A DNA stretch of 64,000 bases from GCA-2718035 sp964435285. GTDB lineage: Bacteria > Bacteroidota > Bacteroidia > Flavobacteriales > TMED113. Below are positions 43,149 through 52,380 of the stretch, piece by piece; within the stretch, counting starts at the first letter, position 1, and each line of letters starts with the position of its first letter. The notes beneath the pieces were generated by a model. It had not been told where the DNA came from. It was given only the letters and a program-made list of their open reading frames with translations, and did not search any database. The stretch is from contig CAYSYA010000002.1 of NCBI GenBank assembly GCA_964435285.1, positions 62,001 through 126,000 of the forward strand, written 5' to 3'. A program made the position numbers and the translations under genes.

Positions 43149-44341
43149 ATTTCGTGCCCCATTTTATTTTTTTTGGTTAAAATATAATTTTTATTATGTT
43201 TATTTAGCTTTGTTTTAATTGGTACATTTTCAACAATTTCCAAGCCATATCCAACTAGTCCTGCTCTTTTTTTTGGATTATTTGTCAATAGTTTGATTTT
43301 TGTTACGTTTAATTTCCTCAATATTTGTGCTCCAATTCCATAGTCTCTTTCATCTTCTTTAAATCCCAATTTAAGATTTGCTTGAACAGTATCCATTCCT
43401 CCTTCTTGTAATTTATAAGCATGTAATTTATTTCCTAAACCAATACCTCTTCCTTCTTGATTCATGTATAATATTAATCCTTTTTTTTCTTTTTCAATCA
43501 TTTTAATTGAATCAGTTAATTGGTCTCCACAGTCACATCTCAATGAACCTAAAATGTCCCCAGTAAAACACGAGGAATGTACTCTAACTAAAATAGGTTC
43601 ATTTTTTTTCCATTTACCTTTTACCATAGCTAAATGTTCATAATTTGAATTTATTTCTTTGAAAGAAATAAGTTTAAAATCACCATATTTTGTTGGCATA
43701 TTAACTTCAACTACTTTTTTAATAGAAGATTCTGTTTTCAGTCTGTATTTAATTAAATCTTCAATGGAGATAATTTTCAAATTGAATTTTTTTGAAATTT
43801 TAATAAGTTCAGGTAGTCTAGCCATCGATCCGTCATCATTCATTATTTCTACAATTATACCAGCTGGTTTTAAATTTGCAAGTTTACATAAATCAACTGC
43901 AGCTTCAGTATGTCCACTTCTCCTCAATACACCGCCATCCATTGCTTTGAGAGGAAAAATATGTCCAGGTCTTGCTAAATCCTCTTCTTTGGTCTTAGGA
44001 TTTGCTAATGCTTTAATTGTTTCAGAACGATCACTTGCAGAAATTCCAGTAGTACAATTTTTACCAATCTTATCTACTGAAACTGTAAACTGTGTTTTAA
44101 GAGGATCTGTATTTTTTCCAACCATTAAATCTAATTTTAATTCTTCACATCTTTTTGATGTTAAAGGAGCACATAACAATCCTCTTCCAAATTTAATCAT
44201 GAAATTAACAAGTTGAGGGGTAACCTTTTCAGCTGCAGCTATGAAATCACCTTCATTTTCTCTGTTTTCATCATCGACAACTATAACTATTTTTCCTTTA
44301 CTTATATCTTTAATTGCTTCTTCTATTGAATTTAATTTCAT
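43145..44341 (-). CDS. ribBA: Bifunctional 3,4-dihydroxy-2-butanone-4-phosphate synthase / GTP cyclohydrolase II
   Basis: Two entry steps of riboflavin synthesis in one chain, 398 aa. DHBP synthase about 1-200: VVDDENRENEGDFIAAAE (acidic metal loop), GRGLLCAPLT, ISASDRSETIKAL, RPGHIFPLKA, RRSGHTEAAVDLCKLA. GTP cyclohydrolase II about 205-398: VRVHSSCFTGDILGSLRCDCGDQL (zinc cysteines), LYMNQEGRGIGLGNKLHAY, GAQILRKLNVTKIKLLTNNPKK. Both sets of residues are intact. The gene overlaps the upstream glycosyltransferase gene by 32 bases, so it is the last gene of the START-like/lptF/glycosyltransferase operon. Confidence 0.96.
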   Translation of the reverse strand: MKLNSIEEAIKDISKGKIVIVVDDENRENEGDFIAAAEKVTPQLVNFMIKFGRGLLCAPLTSKRCEELKLDLMVGKNTDPLKTQFTVSVDKIGKNCTTGISASDRSETIKALANPKTKEEDLARPGHIFPLKAMDGGVLRRSGHTEAAVDLCKLANLKPAGIIVEIMNDDGSMARLPELIKISKKFNLKIISIEDLIKYRLKTESSIKKVVEVNMPTKYGDFKLISFKEINSNYEHLAMVKGKWKKNEPILVRVHSSCFTGDILGSLRCDCGDQLTDSIKMIEKEKKGLILYMNQEGRGIGLGNKLHAYKLQEGGMDTVQANLKLGFKEDERDYGIGAQILRKLNVTKIKLLTNNPKKRAGLVGYGLEIVENVPIKTKLNKHNKNYILTKKNKMGHEI

Positions 44342-45503
44342 TTTTAATTATTTTATTTATGACGTTTGTAGATTTTTCCCAACAGTATTTAGTTTTAACG
44401 AATTTATATCCATTTTCAATTAACTTCAAAGTTTTTTGATTATTATTAAATAGTTCTATGCAATTATTGGCAAACTCAAATTCATTTTTTGCAATTATAA
44501 TTTCATTTTCAGTTGCATTTAAAGAATTATTTGCGATATCAGTAGTAATACATGGAATCTTCATAGACATAGCTTCTAATAGTTTATTTTGAAGCCCTGA
44601 GCCTATAAACATTGGGGCAATGAATACAGTTCCTTTTTCGTAAGCAGTTCTAATATCAGAAATGAAACCGGTTACTTTAATGTTTTTGTTAAGTTTAGCT
44701 AATTTTTTGACCTCATCAGTCGGTGATGAACCAGCAATAATTACTTTTGTATTTTTAATTTTAATATTTACTAATGGAAGTATTTTCTCACATATAAATT
44801 TTGCAGCTAAAATATTTGGCTTATAGCTCATATTACCTACGAAAATAATTGTTTTTTTATTGTAATTATTAGATTTTCTTTTAAAATAATTGAGGTCAAT
44901 TCCATTTTTTACAATTACAATTTGATTTCTATTTTCATGATTTATATTTTTTTTATCGAATTCAGAAATAATTGTTTTGAAGTTAAAATAATCGAAGATC
45001 TTTGTTTCATAATTTTTCACTCTTTTATATTCAACATGAACTATTTTTTTAAAAAAAATACTTGATTTTTTTATTCTTCTTTTTAAACCAAGTGAAAAAC
45101 AATCCATAAAATCAATAATTTTTACTTCTTTTCGGTGTTTAACGAATTCAGATGTTCTAATTAATTGACAATAAATTAATTGTGGCTCAATATTGGAAAT
45201 TATTTTATCAATTTTTAACTTACTTTTTTTAGAAAAATAATATGAAACCTGAAATGGTAATTTTTTAAAAATAGAGTAATAAAATAAATTAAAAATTCGA
45301 TTTAATTTAGTCGAAGATATGACATGAAAACTTTTTATAAATTGTTTTAATTCTGGGTTAACTTTTCTTTTTTTTGATGTGCTTAATGAGATTAAATGAA
45401 TTTCATTTGAAGTTGATAAAAATTTAATTTGATGAAAAATTCTCAATTTATCTCCTTTGTCTAATATCTCAGGAACTCTCGGTGTTAATATTACAATCTT
45501 CAT
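44310..45503 (-). CDS. GT4-like glycosyltransferase (second of a pair)
   Basis: 397 aa, GT-B fold. N-terminal half starts MKIVILTPRVPEILDKGDKLR; C-terminal half has IIFVGNMSYKPNILAAKFICEKILP, VIAGSSPTDEVKKL, VTGFISDIRTAYEKGTVFIAP and the donor-site GSGLQNKLLEAMSMKIPCITTD. No TM. It is likely to add a sugar to a surface glycan or LPS core; donor and acceptor are unknown. It overlaps the first glycosyltransferase gene by 35 bases and ribBA by 32 bases, unusually long same-strand overlaps that suggest coupled translation. Confidence 0.85.
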   Translation of the reverse strand: MKIVILTPRVPEILDKGDKLRIFHQIKFLSTSNEIHLISLSTSKKRKVNPELKQFIKSFHVISSTKLNRIFNLFYYSIFKKLPFQVSYYFSKKSKLKIDKIISNIEPQLIYCQLIRTSEFVKHRKEVKIIDFMDCFSLGLKRRIKKSSIFFKKIVHVEYKRVKNYETKIFDYFNFKTIISEFDKKNINHENRNQIVIVKNGIDLNYFKRKSNNYNKKTIIFVGNMSYKPNILAAKFICEKILPLVNIKIKNTKVIIAGSSPTDEVKKLAKLNKNIKVTGFISDIRTAYEKGTVFIAPMFIGSGLQNKLLEAMSMKIPCITTDIANNSLNATENEIIIAKNEFEFANNCIELFNNNQKTLKLIENGYKFVKTKYCWEKSTNVINKIIKNEIKFNRRSN

Positions 45504-46656
45504 TTATTAAATTTTTCCAATTTTTTATAACTAACTCTTTTGAAAAGTGATTTTTAATTAATTTTTTTCCACCGTTTCCAATTTTTAAAAATAATGTTTT
45601 ATTTTTTTGTAGTGATTTAATTGCTTTTTCAAATTCTAATTCAGACTTACAAATTAATATATTTTCATTATCGATATAATCAATTCCTTGTGCTCCTTTT
45701 GGGGTACTTAAAATAGGTATTCCCATTGACATTCCTTCTAGTATTTTAATTCTTATACCACTACCTGAAAATATTGGAACAATCATTATATTTTTATCCT
45801 TCATATAATTTTCAGCACTTTCAATCGCTCCTTCAACGATTAATGAATTATTTGACATTTTTTTAATTTTATTAGGCATATTTTTTCCCGCCAAATAAAG
45901 TTTCAATTTTGAATCTTTTTGTAACTTTTTGAACCACACTTTTTTTAAAAACCAGTTTACTCCTTCAATATTGGGTTTCCAATCCATTGCGCCAAGATGG
46001 AATATAGAAAAGTTTTGATTTATTTTATTTTGTTTTAATTCAAAGGAAACAGGAAGTAATTTAGTTTCTTTATTTAATTTTTTATTAAAGTACAATTGAT
46101 CATTTTTTGAAATACAAAATAAAAAATCACATTTAGAACATATATAATCTTCCCATTTTTTCATTTGTTTTTTTAAAAATGTATAAATCAATATTTTAAA
46201 TATATTATTACTATTACTCGCTAAATTTGTCCAAATTTCATGTTCTACATTGTGAGTTCTAATAATGGTTTTACAATTGCAATTTGATTTAATGTCATTT
46301 AAATAAACAGAGGGAAAAACTCCCTCAAAAAGCACATATTCATATTTTTTTTTCTTAATTAATTTTATTATGCTACTGGATATTTCTTTATTGTAGAATC
46401 TATTTATTTGATAACATTGTTTATTAAAAATGCTTTTAATAAGTTTTTTAAAATTAAAATTGGTATTGACTTCAAATAATTCTTGATGATTTTTATTTTT
46501 ATTAAAATTTTTATTTTTTAATTTACTTGATTTCAAGCAAATTAAATCAACGCTTTTAAATTCACTCCTCAAATCCATAAAAATTTTTTTAGTTGCTAGA
46601 CTTCCACCGTCAAGAGTTGGGAAAACAGGTTTATGAGATAAAATTAAAATTTTCAT
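45469..46656 (-). CDS. GT4-like glycosyltransferase (first of a pair)
   Basis: 395 aa, GT-B fold, related in layout to its neighbour. Starts MKILILSHKPVFPTLDGGSLATKKI (classic nucleotide-sugar transferase start with Gly-rich loop), middle IIRTHNVEHEIW, C-terminal LGAMDWKPNIEGVNWFLKKVW, LYLAGKNMP and GSGIRIKILEGMSMGIPILSTPKGAQGI. It lies 1 base after the LptF/G stop, so it is cotranscribed with an LPS export permease; that supports an LPS or surface glycan role. Substrate not known. Confidence 0.85.
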   Translation of the reverse strand: MKILILSHKPVFPTLDGGSLATKKIFMDLRSEFKSVDLICLKSSKLKNKNFNKNKNHQELFEVNTNFNFKKLIKSIFNKQCYQINRFYNKEISSSIIKLIKKKKYEYVLFEGVFPSVYLNDIKSNCNCKTIIRTHNVEHEIWTNLASNSNNIFKILIYTFLKKQMKKWEDYICSKCDFLFCISKNDQLYFNKKLNKETKLLPVSFELKQNKINQNFSIFHLGAMDWKPNIEGVNWFLKKVWFKKLQKDSKLKLYLAGKNMPNKIKKMSNNSLIVEGAIESAENYMKDKNIMIVPIFSGSGIRIKILEGMSMGIPILSTPKGAQGIDYIDNENILICKSELEFEKAIKSLQKNKTLFLKIGNGGKKLIKNHFSKELVIKNWKNLINEDCNINTESS

Positions 46657-46657
46657 T

Positions 46658-47977
46658 TTACAACTTTTCTTTTTGCATACTTATAAATAATAAAATTCCT
46701 AGTGTAAAGAAAAGAAAAATTGGTCCCCACATACCATAGCTAACTTCTAAAACATCTTTTTTTACTAATTTTTCTCCTGTAATTGAAATAATATGATAAA
46801 TTAAAAAGGAAAATATTGAGATAATTACTGGTAATCCAAACCCACCTTTTTTGATAATTCCACCTAAAGGAACCCCAATTAAGAACATTATCATACATGC
46901 AAACGAATAAGTATATTTTTTATTAAGTTCAACTTTTAATTTATTTAAATATTGTTTTTTTCTTTTCAATTCACGATTTAAATTGTTTAATGCATAGATT
47001 TTATTTTTAGTATTACTTAAAACTTTTTTAGTTATTATTTCATTATTTACTTCTATGTTATTTGTTCTTAAATTATTTTTTAGTTTTAAACTATGATTAA
47101 TATTTTGTAAACTAAATTTTTTTTCAAAATCATTTTTTTGAAGAGTAATATTTTTTTGAATTGAATCAATAATTGTTTTAAGTTGACCAATGTTCATAGT
47201 CTTAGCTTTATTAGAAAACCTATCCGAACTCCCTCTGCTTAATTTAAATGATGATAGATCAAGTTTTAAACTGAACAAATCAAATTTAGATATGATTTGA
47301 CAATTTGATTTATTTTCTTCAAAACAATCAGTATCGGAGTAGCTATTTCCATTAAATAAATGAATATTTAAGTAATTTTCGTTTTCACCCATTTTCATAT
47401 TTGCTTTCTCAGCAATAAAAGTTTTTTGAACACTCTTTCCTGTGTGGTCTAAAATAATTATATGTGAAAAATTATTATCGTCAATTTTTTTGTCAACTTT
47501 TAGACTATATCCATCAATTTCGTTGAAAAAGACTCTTTCTTCTAAAGAAAAAGCTAACTTTTTATGGATTATATCGTACATTAAATTTGTATTTTTAAGA
47601 TTTACATATGGTATAATACGATTTGAAAAAAAAAATGAAAATACAACAACGATGCTAACAAAAAAGAAAAGAGGCTTTGTGATTTGAAAAAAAGATATTC
47701 CAGATGACTTTAAAGCAATAAACTCAGATTTTTCAGATAGATTACCTAACGTCATTATCGAAGATAATAAAACTGCAAGGGGTAAAGCAATTGGAACTAA
47801 TGTACAAGAAGCGTATAATAATAACTCAAAGATTAAATATATATCTAACCCTTTTCCTATTAAATCATCAATATACTTCCATAAAAACTGCATTAAGAGT
47901 ATAAAAATGATTATTGAAAAAGTATAAAAAAATGGTTTTATGAAAGCAATTAATATTGATTTATTTAATCTTTTCAA
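46658..47977 (-). CDS. LptF/LptG-family LPS export permease
   Basis: Inner membrane permease of the LptB2FG-type exporter that extracts LPS. 439 aa. Three N-terminal TMs (about 12-34, 55-76, 100-122), a periplasmic beta-jellyroll and a helical Lys/Asn-rich insert (about 130-350), then three C-terminal TMs (about 355-372, 380-397, 412-432). Signatures: LLYASCTLVPIALPLAVLLSSIMTLGNLSEKSEFIALKSSGIS and FACMIMFLIGVPLGGIIKKGGFG. Bacteroidota often encode one such protein here. First after the START-like gene, 18 bases, and followed by the glycosyltransferase pair. Confidence 0.9.
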   Translation of the reverse strand: MKRLNKSILIAFIKPFFYTFSIIIFILLMQFLWKYIDDLIGKGLDIYLIFELLLYASCTLVPIALPLAVLLSSIMTLGNLSEKSEFIALKSSGISFFQITKPLFFFVSIVVVFSFFFSNRIIPYVNLKNTNLMYDIIHKKLAFSLEERVFFNEIDGYSLKVDKKIDDNNFSHIIILDHTGKSVQKTFIAEKANMKMGENENYLNIHLFNGNSYSDTDCFEENKSNCQIISKFDLFSLKLDLSSFKLSRGSSDRFSNKAKTMNIGQLKTIIDSIQKNITLQKNDFEKKFSLQNINHSLKLKNNLRTNNIEVNNEIITKKVLSNTKNKIYALNNLNRELKRKKQYLNKLKVELNKKYTYSFACMIMFLIGVPLGGIIKKGGFGLPVIISIFSFLIYHIISITGEKLVKKDVLEVSYGMWGPIFLFFTLGILLFISMQKEKL

Positions 47978-47995
47978 AATTAACTTATCAAATCA

Positions 47996-48370
47996 TTATG
48001 AACCTATACTTTTCATCAATGCTTGCACTTGAGTGTTCCACAGATTAACTTCATGTTCTTTTTCATCATCGTCTTCAGCGAAGTCAGTTATAATTAGAAT
48101 AACATCATTAGTTATTGAGTCAATATCAATTTTTAATTCAAAATAACTATCATCATTTGTGTCAACCCATTTAAATCTAACTAAAAAATTGTTAATTTTT
48201 TTTATTAGTTCAGCTTCCTGCTCTCCATCGTCCCAAATAAATGTGTAAGTATTACCGTTCCAATTAACATCATTAGCAAACCACTCTGAAAGACCAGTGG
48301 GAGTTGAAATTGCATTGAAAAGAATTTTAACTGACGATTTGATTGGAAATTCTAAACTATATTTTATCAT
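47996..48370 (-). CDS. START-like (SRPBCC) domain protein of Bacteroidota
   Basis: 124 aa. Pattern YSLEFPIKSSVKILFNAISTPTGLSEWFANDVNWNGNTYTFIWDD, RFKWVD, YFELKIDIDSITNDVILIITDFAEDDD, matching a small Bacteroidota family I recall as START-like; the fold binds hydrophobic ligands in a helix-grip cavity. Role unknown. I chose the ATG at 48370 (MIKYSLEFP), which matches the family start; an ATG at 48415 would add 15 residues. Upstream of lptF in the operon that ends with ribBA. Confidence 0.8.
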   Translation of the reverse strand: MIKYSLEFPIKSSVKILFNAISTPTGLSEWFANDVNWNGNTYTFIWDDGEQEAELIKKINNFLVRFKWVDTNDDSYFELKIDIDSITNDVILIITDFAEDDDEKEHEVNLWNTQVQALMKSIGS

Positions 48371-48456
48371 TTTTTTAAATTGTTTTTCAATATAGATAAA
48401 TATTTTATTTTTCAAAGATTAATTATTCAATTTATTTAAATTTAATTTATTAAAAT

Positions 48457-49815
48457 ATGATAATAATGAATAGAACATTCATAACTGTAGTAGTTATTTT
48501 TTTTTCTTCTAACCTATTTTGTCAAACATTGACAATAAAACCAAAAAATGAAACATTATTTATTGATGGGCACATAAATAATGAATTAATTGTTGTTAAA
48601 AATGATACATCATTACATTTAATTCCAGGTTTATATAATGTTTATAATGATTCTCTTGATTTTACTATTTTAATTAAAACTAAAACAAATAATACACTTT
48701 CATTTAAAAATAATCTAGTTTTCTATGATGGTTCGGATGACGATGAGTTTAAATTTTTAAATGATTTTTTTTCATTATATAAATCATTATTGAATGAAAT
48801 ATCAATTGATAAAGCTAATCCAGACTCATTCGAGATATCAATGTATAATGTCAAAGCAAAATTAAATGATTTTTTAAATAAAATAAATGATTCAAATTTT
48901 AATGATGAAAACATTTATCCCTTTGTTAAAAATTATATTGATCTGATTTATTACAATAGTTTATGTGATTTTGTTATTAATAAAACGAAAGGTGATTTTA
49001 ACTACAAATTAATTCCTTATTTTTTAGATGAATCATTTTATTATAAATCAATAAATAAGGACTTTGATTTTGTTCTATTTAAAAAATATATTTATAACAT
49101 GACTTTATTACTTTCTTCAGAAGATAACCAAAATTTTAATGAAGAATCAATAAGATTATTTTTCTCATCTTTTTATCAATTTGCAAAACAGATTTTAAAT
49201 CAAAAGTTAATTAAGTCATGCTTAATTCAATTTGTTTTAGATTATGCAACTTTAATTAATAGATCTTTTTACAATGATATCTTAAAGTTAATTAATAATA
49301 TTTCTGACCAAGAAAAACTTTTTCTTGAAACACAGTATAATTTTAAAACAAAAAACATTGATAATTCTATTGAAAATTTATATTCATCCAATAAATTTGA
49401 TTTTTATATGGAAAATATTTTTGGTGAAAATATTCAATTAGATGATTTCATAGGAAAAGTACTTTATATTGACATATGGGCAAGTTGGTGTGGTCCTTGT
49501 AGAAAACTTTTTCCATTTTCAACTGCACTCAAAAAAAAATTCAATAAAAAACAGTTAAAAAAAATAAATTTTTTATACGTCTCCATTGATACTGATTATA
49601 AAAAATGGAAAAAATCTTTAGACCAACTAAAAATTGATGGAATAAACTTTATATCACCAGCTGATAAAAATAATAGTATTGGTAATTTTTTTCGAGTATC
49701 TAGTATACCTAGATATATTTTAATTGACAAATCAGGAAATGTAATTGAGGATAACGCTAAAAGACCAAATGATGAAACTCTATATAATGATTTGTTAAAG
49801 CTAATTGATGAGTGA
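48457..49815 (+). CDS. TlpA-like thioredoxin-fold protein with long N-terminal region
   Basis: 452 aa, periplasmic. Signal peptide 1 to about 23 (ending FC-Q; an ATG three codons in gives an alternative start at 48466). Residues 24-95 are a beta region; 95-320 are helical with no known motif; residues 325-452 are a TlpA/ResA thioredoxin domain: LDDFIGKVLYIDIWASWCGPCRKLFP with the redox pair WCGPC at 344-348 and the cis-Pro in SIPRY near 418. It may reduce apocytochrome c or other disulfides, with the CcsBA maturation protein encoded at 58315. The layout is common in Bacteroidota TlpA proteins. A tRNA lies 12 bases past the stop. Confidence 0.85.
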   Translation: MIIMNRTFITVVVIFFSSNLFCQTLTIKPKNETLFIDGHINNELIVVKNDTSLHLIPGLYNVYNDSLDFTILIKTKTNNTLSFKNNLVFYDGSDDDEFKFLNDFFSLYKSLLNEISIDKANPDSFEISMYNVKAKLNDFLNKINDSNFNDENIYPFVKNYIDLIYYNSLCDFVINKTKGDFNYKLIPYFLDESFYYKSINKDFDFVLFKKYIYNMTLLLSSEDNQNFNEESIRLFFSSFYQFAKQILNQKLIKSCLIQFVLDYATLINRSFYNDILKLINNISDQEKLFLETQYNFKTKNIDNSIENLYSSNKFDFYMENIFGENIQLDDFIGKVLYIDIWASWCGPCRKLFPFSTALKKKFNKKQLKKINFLYVSIDTDYKKWKKSLDQLKIDGINFISPADKNNSIGNFFRVSSIPRYILIDKSGNVIEDNAKRPNDETLYNDLLKLIDE

Positions 49816-49827
49816 GTTTGAAAAAAG

Positions 49828-49901
49828 TAGCGAGGGGGAGATTTGAACTCCCGACCTCAGGGTTATGAATCCTGCGCTCTAACCAACTGAGCTACCTCGC
49901 C
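49828..49901 (-). tRNA. tRNA-Met (anticodon CAT)
   Basis: 74 bases on the minus strand, cloverleaf complete: acceptor GGCGAGG pairs with CCTCGCT (a G-T pair at 1-72), D-arm with AGCTCAGTTGGTTAGAGC, anticodon stem CAGGA/CCCTG with loop TTCATAA (one A-C mismatch at the loop end; anticodon at 49865-49867), T-arm GGGAG-TTCAAAT-CTCCC. Discriminator A; CCA is not encoded. CAT could also be a lysidine-modified tRNA-Ile; the sequence resembles elongator Met of Flavobacteria. Not initiator: positions 1-72 are paired. Confidence 0.9.
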
Positions 49902-49925
49902 AAAACAAAACAAATATATATTATT

Positions 49926-49933
49926 TATTTTTG
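49926..49933 (+). promoter_or_regulatory. Possible -7 box TATTTTTG before the peptide-binding lipoprotein
   Basis: TAnnTTTG match ending 8 bases before the ATG at 49942; a very short leader would follow. No -33 box seen. Confidence 0.3.
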
Positions 49934-49941
49934 AATTAAAC

Positions 49942-51564
49942 ATGAAAAAAATTAAAATACAATTTTCTCTTTTACTTTCTTTAATTGTCTTATTCAACTC
50001 ATGTTCAACTAAAACTAAAGATTCAAATTACAAGATATTTAGATATAATGAGTCCTCAGGAATTTCTTCACTTGATCCTATTTATTCTAACACCAAATCA
50101 AATATATGGGCAGTTAATCATATTTTTAACGGATTAGTAGAATTAAATGAGTATTTAGAAATAGTTCCTTCTATTGCTAAATCATGGGAAAGAAGTGAAA
50201 ACGGATTAGAGTATATGTTTCATTTAAGGAATGATATTTATTTTCATAAATCAAATTATTTTAAAACAGAAAATCAAACTAGAAAGGTTGTTGCAAATGA
50301 TTTTGTATATAGTTTTCAAAGATTAGGGGATGAAAATACTTCATCTCCAGGAAGGTGGGTATTAGATTATTTTTCAAATACTGAGCCATTTACTGCACTA
50401 AATGATACAACATTATTAGTTAAGTTAAAAAAACCATTTCCATCAATTTTAAATATCTTAGGAATGAAATATTTTTCTGTGGTCCCAAAAGAAGTAGTTA
50501 GAAATGTAAATTTTTCAAAAAATCCTATTGGAACAGGACCTTTTCAGTTTAAATTTTGGAAGAATAATGTAAAATTAGTTTTATTAAAAAACAAAAATTA
50601 TTTTGAATTAAAAAATGGAAAAAGACTGCCTTATTTAGATGCAATTAATATTACTTTTATTAAAAATCCAGAATCCTTATTCATAAATTTTTTACAATCT
50701 AAAATTGATTTTGTTTCCGGACATTATCCAATTTTTCAAGAAGAATTTTTAGAAAAAAATGGAAATTTGAAAAATAAGTATAAAAATTTATTTAGTTTAG
50801 AAAAGACCCCTTATTTGAATACTGAATTTTTAGCTTTTAATGTAAGTAAATGTTCTGAAGATAATAGTATTTTGGCTCTATCAAATGTTAGAAAAGCCCT
50901 TAATTATGGTTTTGATAGATTTGAAATGGTAAAGTATTTAAGAAAAAATATGGTATTTCCTGCTAATTCTGGAATAGTACCTGATTTTTTATCAAAGTAT
51001 AAATTAAATGGTTTTTCTTACAACCCAGATACTTCATCTTTTTTATTAAATTCAATAGATACAATTAATAATTCTTTTAAAACATTTGATCTTTATACCA
51101 CATCTGATTATTTGGACATATGTGAATATCTTCAATCTAAATTTTCAGAACTAGGATTAAGATTAAATTTAAAAGTTAATCCACCGTCTATTCACCGAGA
51201 GTTAGTCTCTAATAAATCTGTTTGTTTCTTTAGAGGCTCTTGGATTGCAGACTACCCCGATCCAGAAAATTATTTACAATTATTTATAACAAAAAATAAG
51301 TCGCCAATAGGCTCCAATAGAACTCATTTTTCAAATGAAAAATTTGACAGTCTGTATAATAAATCATTTCTTGTTAAAAATGAAGAATTAAGAACTAAAA
51401 TCTTTTTGGAGATGGAGAAGATTTTAATGGATTCAACTATATTAATTCCACTTTATTATGATATGGCAGTAAGATTTATTTCTAAAAATATCACAAACTT
51501 ATCCATAAATTATATGAATATTTTATCACTGAAAGAAGTAAATAAATCAGTTAATTTTGACTGA
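49942..51564 (+). CDS. Peptide/dipeptide ABC transporter substrate-binding lipoprotein (SBP family 5)
   Basis: 540 aa. Lipoprotein signal with lipobox ending at Cys21 (SLIVLFNSC). Family 5 solute-binding motifs: YNESSGISSLDPIYSNTKSNIWAVNHIFNGLVELNEYLEIVPSIAKSWERSENGLEYMFHLRNDIYFH, ANDFVYSFQRL, NPIGTGPFQFKFWK, NVRKALNYGFDRFEMVKYL, and GSWIADYPDPENYLQLF. This is the OppA/DppA type that binds oligopeptides, though other ligands occur. The permease and ATPase are not adjacent, so it depends on genes elsewhere. Its 3' end overlaps the convergent rhomboid gene by 14 bases. Confidence 0.9.
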   Translation: MKKIKIQFSLLLSLIVLFNSCSTKTKDSNYKIFRYNESSGISSLDPIYSNTKSNIWAVNHIFNGLVELNEYLEIVPSIAKSWERSENGLEYMFHLRNDIYFHKSNYFKTENQTRKVVANDFVYSFQRLGDENTSSPGRWVLDYFSNTEPFTALNDTTLLVKLKKPFPSILNILGMKYFSVVPKEVVRNVNFSKNPIGTGPFQFKFWKNNVKLVLLKNKNYFELKNGKRLPYLDAINITFIKNPESLFINFLQSKIDFVSGHYPIFQEEFLEKNGNLKNKYKNLFSLEKTPYLNTEFLAFNVSKCSEDNSILALSNVRKALNYGFDRFEMVKYLRKNMVFPANSGIVPDFLSKYKLNGFSYNPDTSSFLLNSIDTINNSFKTFDLYTTSDYLDICEYLQSKFSELGLRLNLKVNPPSIHRELVSNKSVCFFRGSWIADYPDPENYLQLFITKNKSPIGSNRTHFSNEKFDSLYNKSFLVKNEELRTKIFLEMEKILMDSTILIPLYYDMAVRFISKNITNLSINYMNILSLKEVNKSVNFD

Positions 51565-52357
51565 ATTTTTCAAGAATTTTTTTCTCTTTTTTCGACAAAC
51601 TTTTGAATCCGGATTTTGATATTTTATCTAGAATTTTATTAAGTTCAAGTTCATTAATTTTTTTTCTAGTATTATACTCATAATCATCTTCATTTTTTCT
51701 TCTTTTTATTTTTTTTTCCTTGGAAAAACTAATCTCTAAAATTTTTTCAATGAAAAAGCCTACGTTAATTTCTTTTTTAATTAAAATCATATATAATATT
51801 CCATAAGCTATACCACCTAGGTGTGAAATTAAACCTCCAATATTATGTGTGTATAAAGGATTAACAATAGAGTAAATAATAAAAATTATTGCTAAATATT
51901 TAAGTTTAATAGTTTTTTCAGAGTTTTTAAATGTTTTAAAGGAGTAATTAGGGGTAAAAACAAAACAAGTAACTAGAATTGATAAAATTGATGCTGAAGA
52001 GCCAATTAAAGGTTCTGATTCAATTTGTAGACTAGTAAAGTTACTAAATAACATAAAAAAAACTCCTCCTGTTAAACCTCCTAAAATATAATTACTAAAA
52101 AGTTTTGTGTTACTTAAATATTTTAAAAATAATTTTCCAAAAAAATATAGAAAAATCATATTTGATATGAGGTGAAAAATGTTTAAATGTAGAAACATGT
52201 ATGAAATGATAACCCAGGGTGTTTTAATAACTTCATTAATTTCCGATGAGATACCTAGTAAATTTCTTATTTCTTCAAAATTAATGTCAATAAATAAATT
52301 TAAAATATGAATAAGAGAGAATATAAAAATATTTAAAAAAAGAATTTTATTTAACAT
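51551..52357 (-). CDS. Rhomboid intramembrane serine protease with cytoplasmic tail
   Basis: 268 aa. Six TMs in about residues 4-195. HxxxN at His62-Asn66 (FHLISNM), nucleophile Ser121 in LIGSSAS (the usual GxSG is GSSA, so the last Gly is Ala), catalytic His179 in SHLGGIAYG. A basic helical tail (about 205-268) ends KILDKISKSGFKSLSKKEKKILEKFS, as in DUF6576-like tails of Bacteroidota rhomboids. Lies 23 bases after a second rhomboid gene and ends within the convergent peptide-binding gene (14 bases). Substrates unknown. Confidence 0.88.
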   Translation of the reverse strand: MLNKILFLNIFIFSLIHILNLFIDINFEEIRNLLGISSEINEVIKTPWVIISYMFLHLNIFHLISNMIFLYFFGKLFLKYLSNTKLFSNYILGGLTGGVFFMLFSNFTSLQIESEPLIGSSASILSILVTCFVFTPNYSFKTFKNSEKTIKLKYLAIIFIIYSIVNPLYTHNIGGLISHLGGIAYGILYMILIKKEINVGFFIEKILEISFSKEKKIKRRKNEDDYEYNTRKKINELELNKILDKISKSGFKSLSKKEKKILEKFSQN

Positions 52358-52380
52358 ATAATTATATTCATTTATAATTT

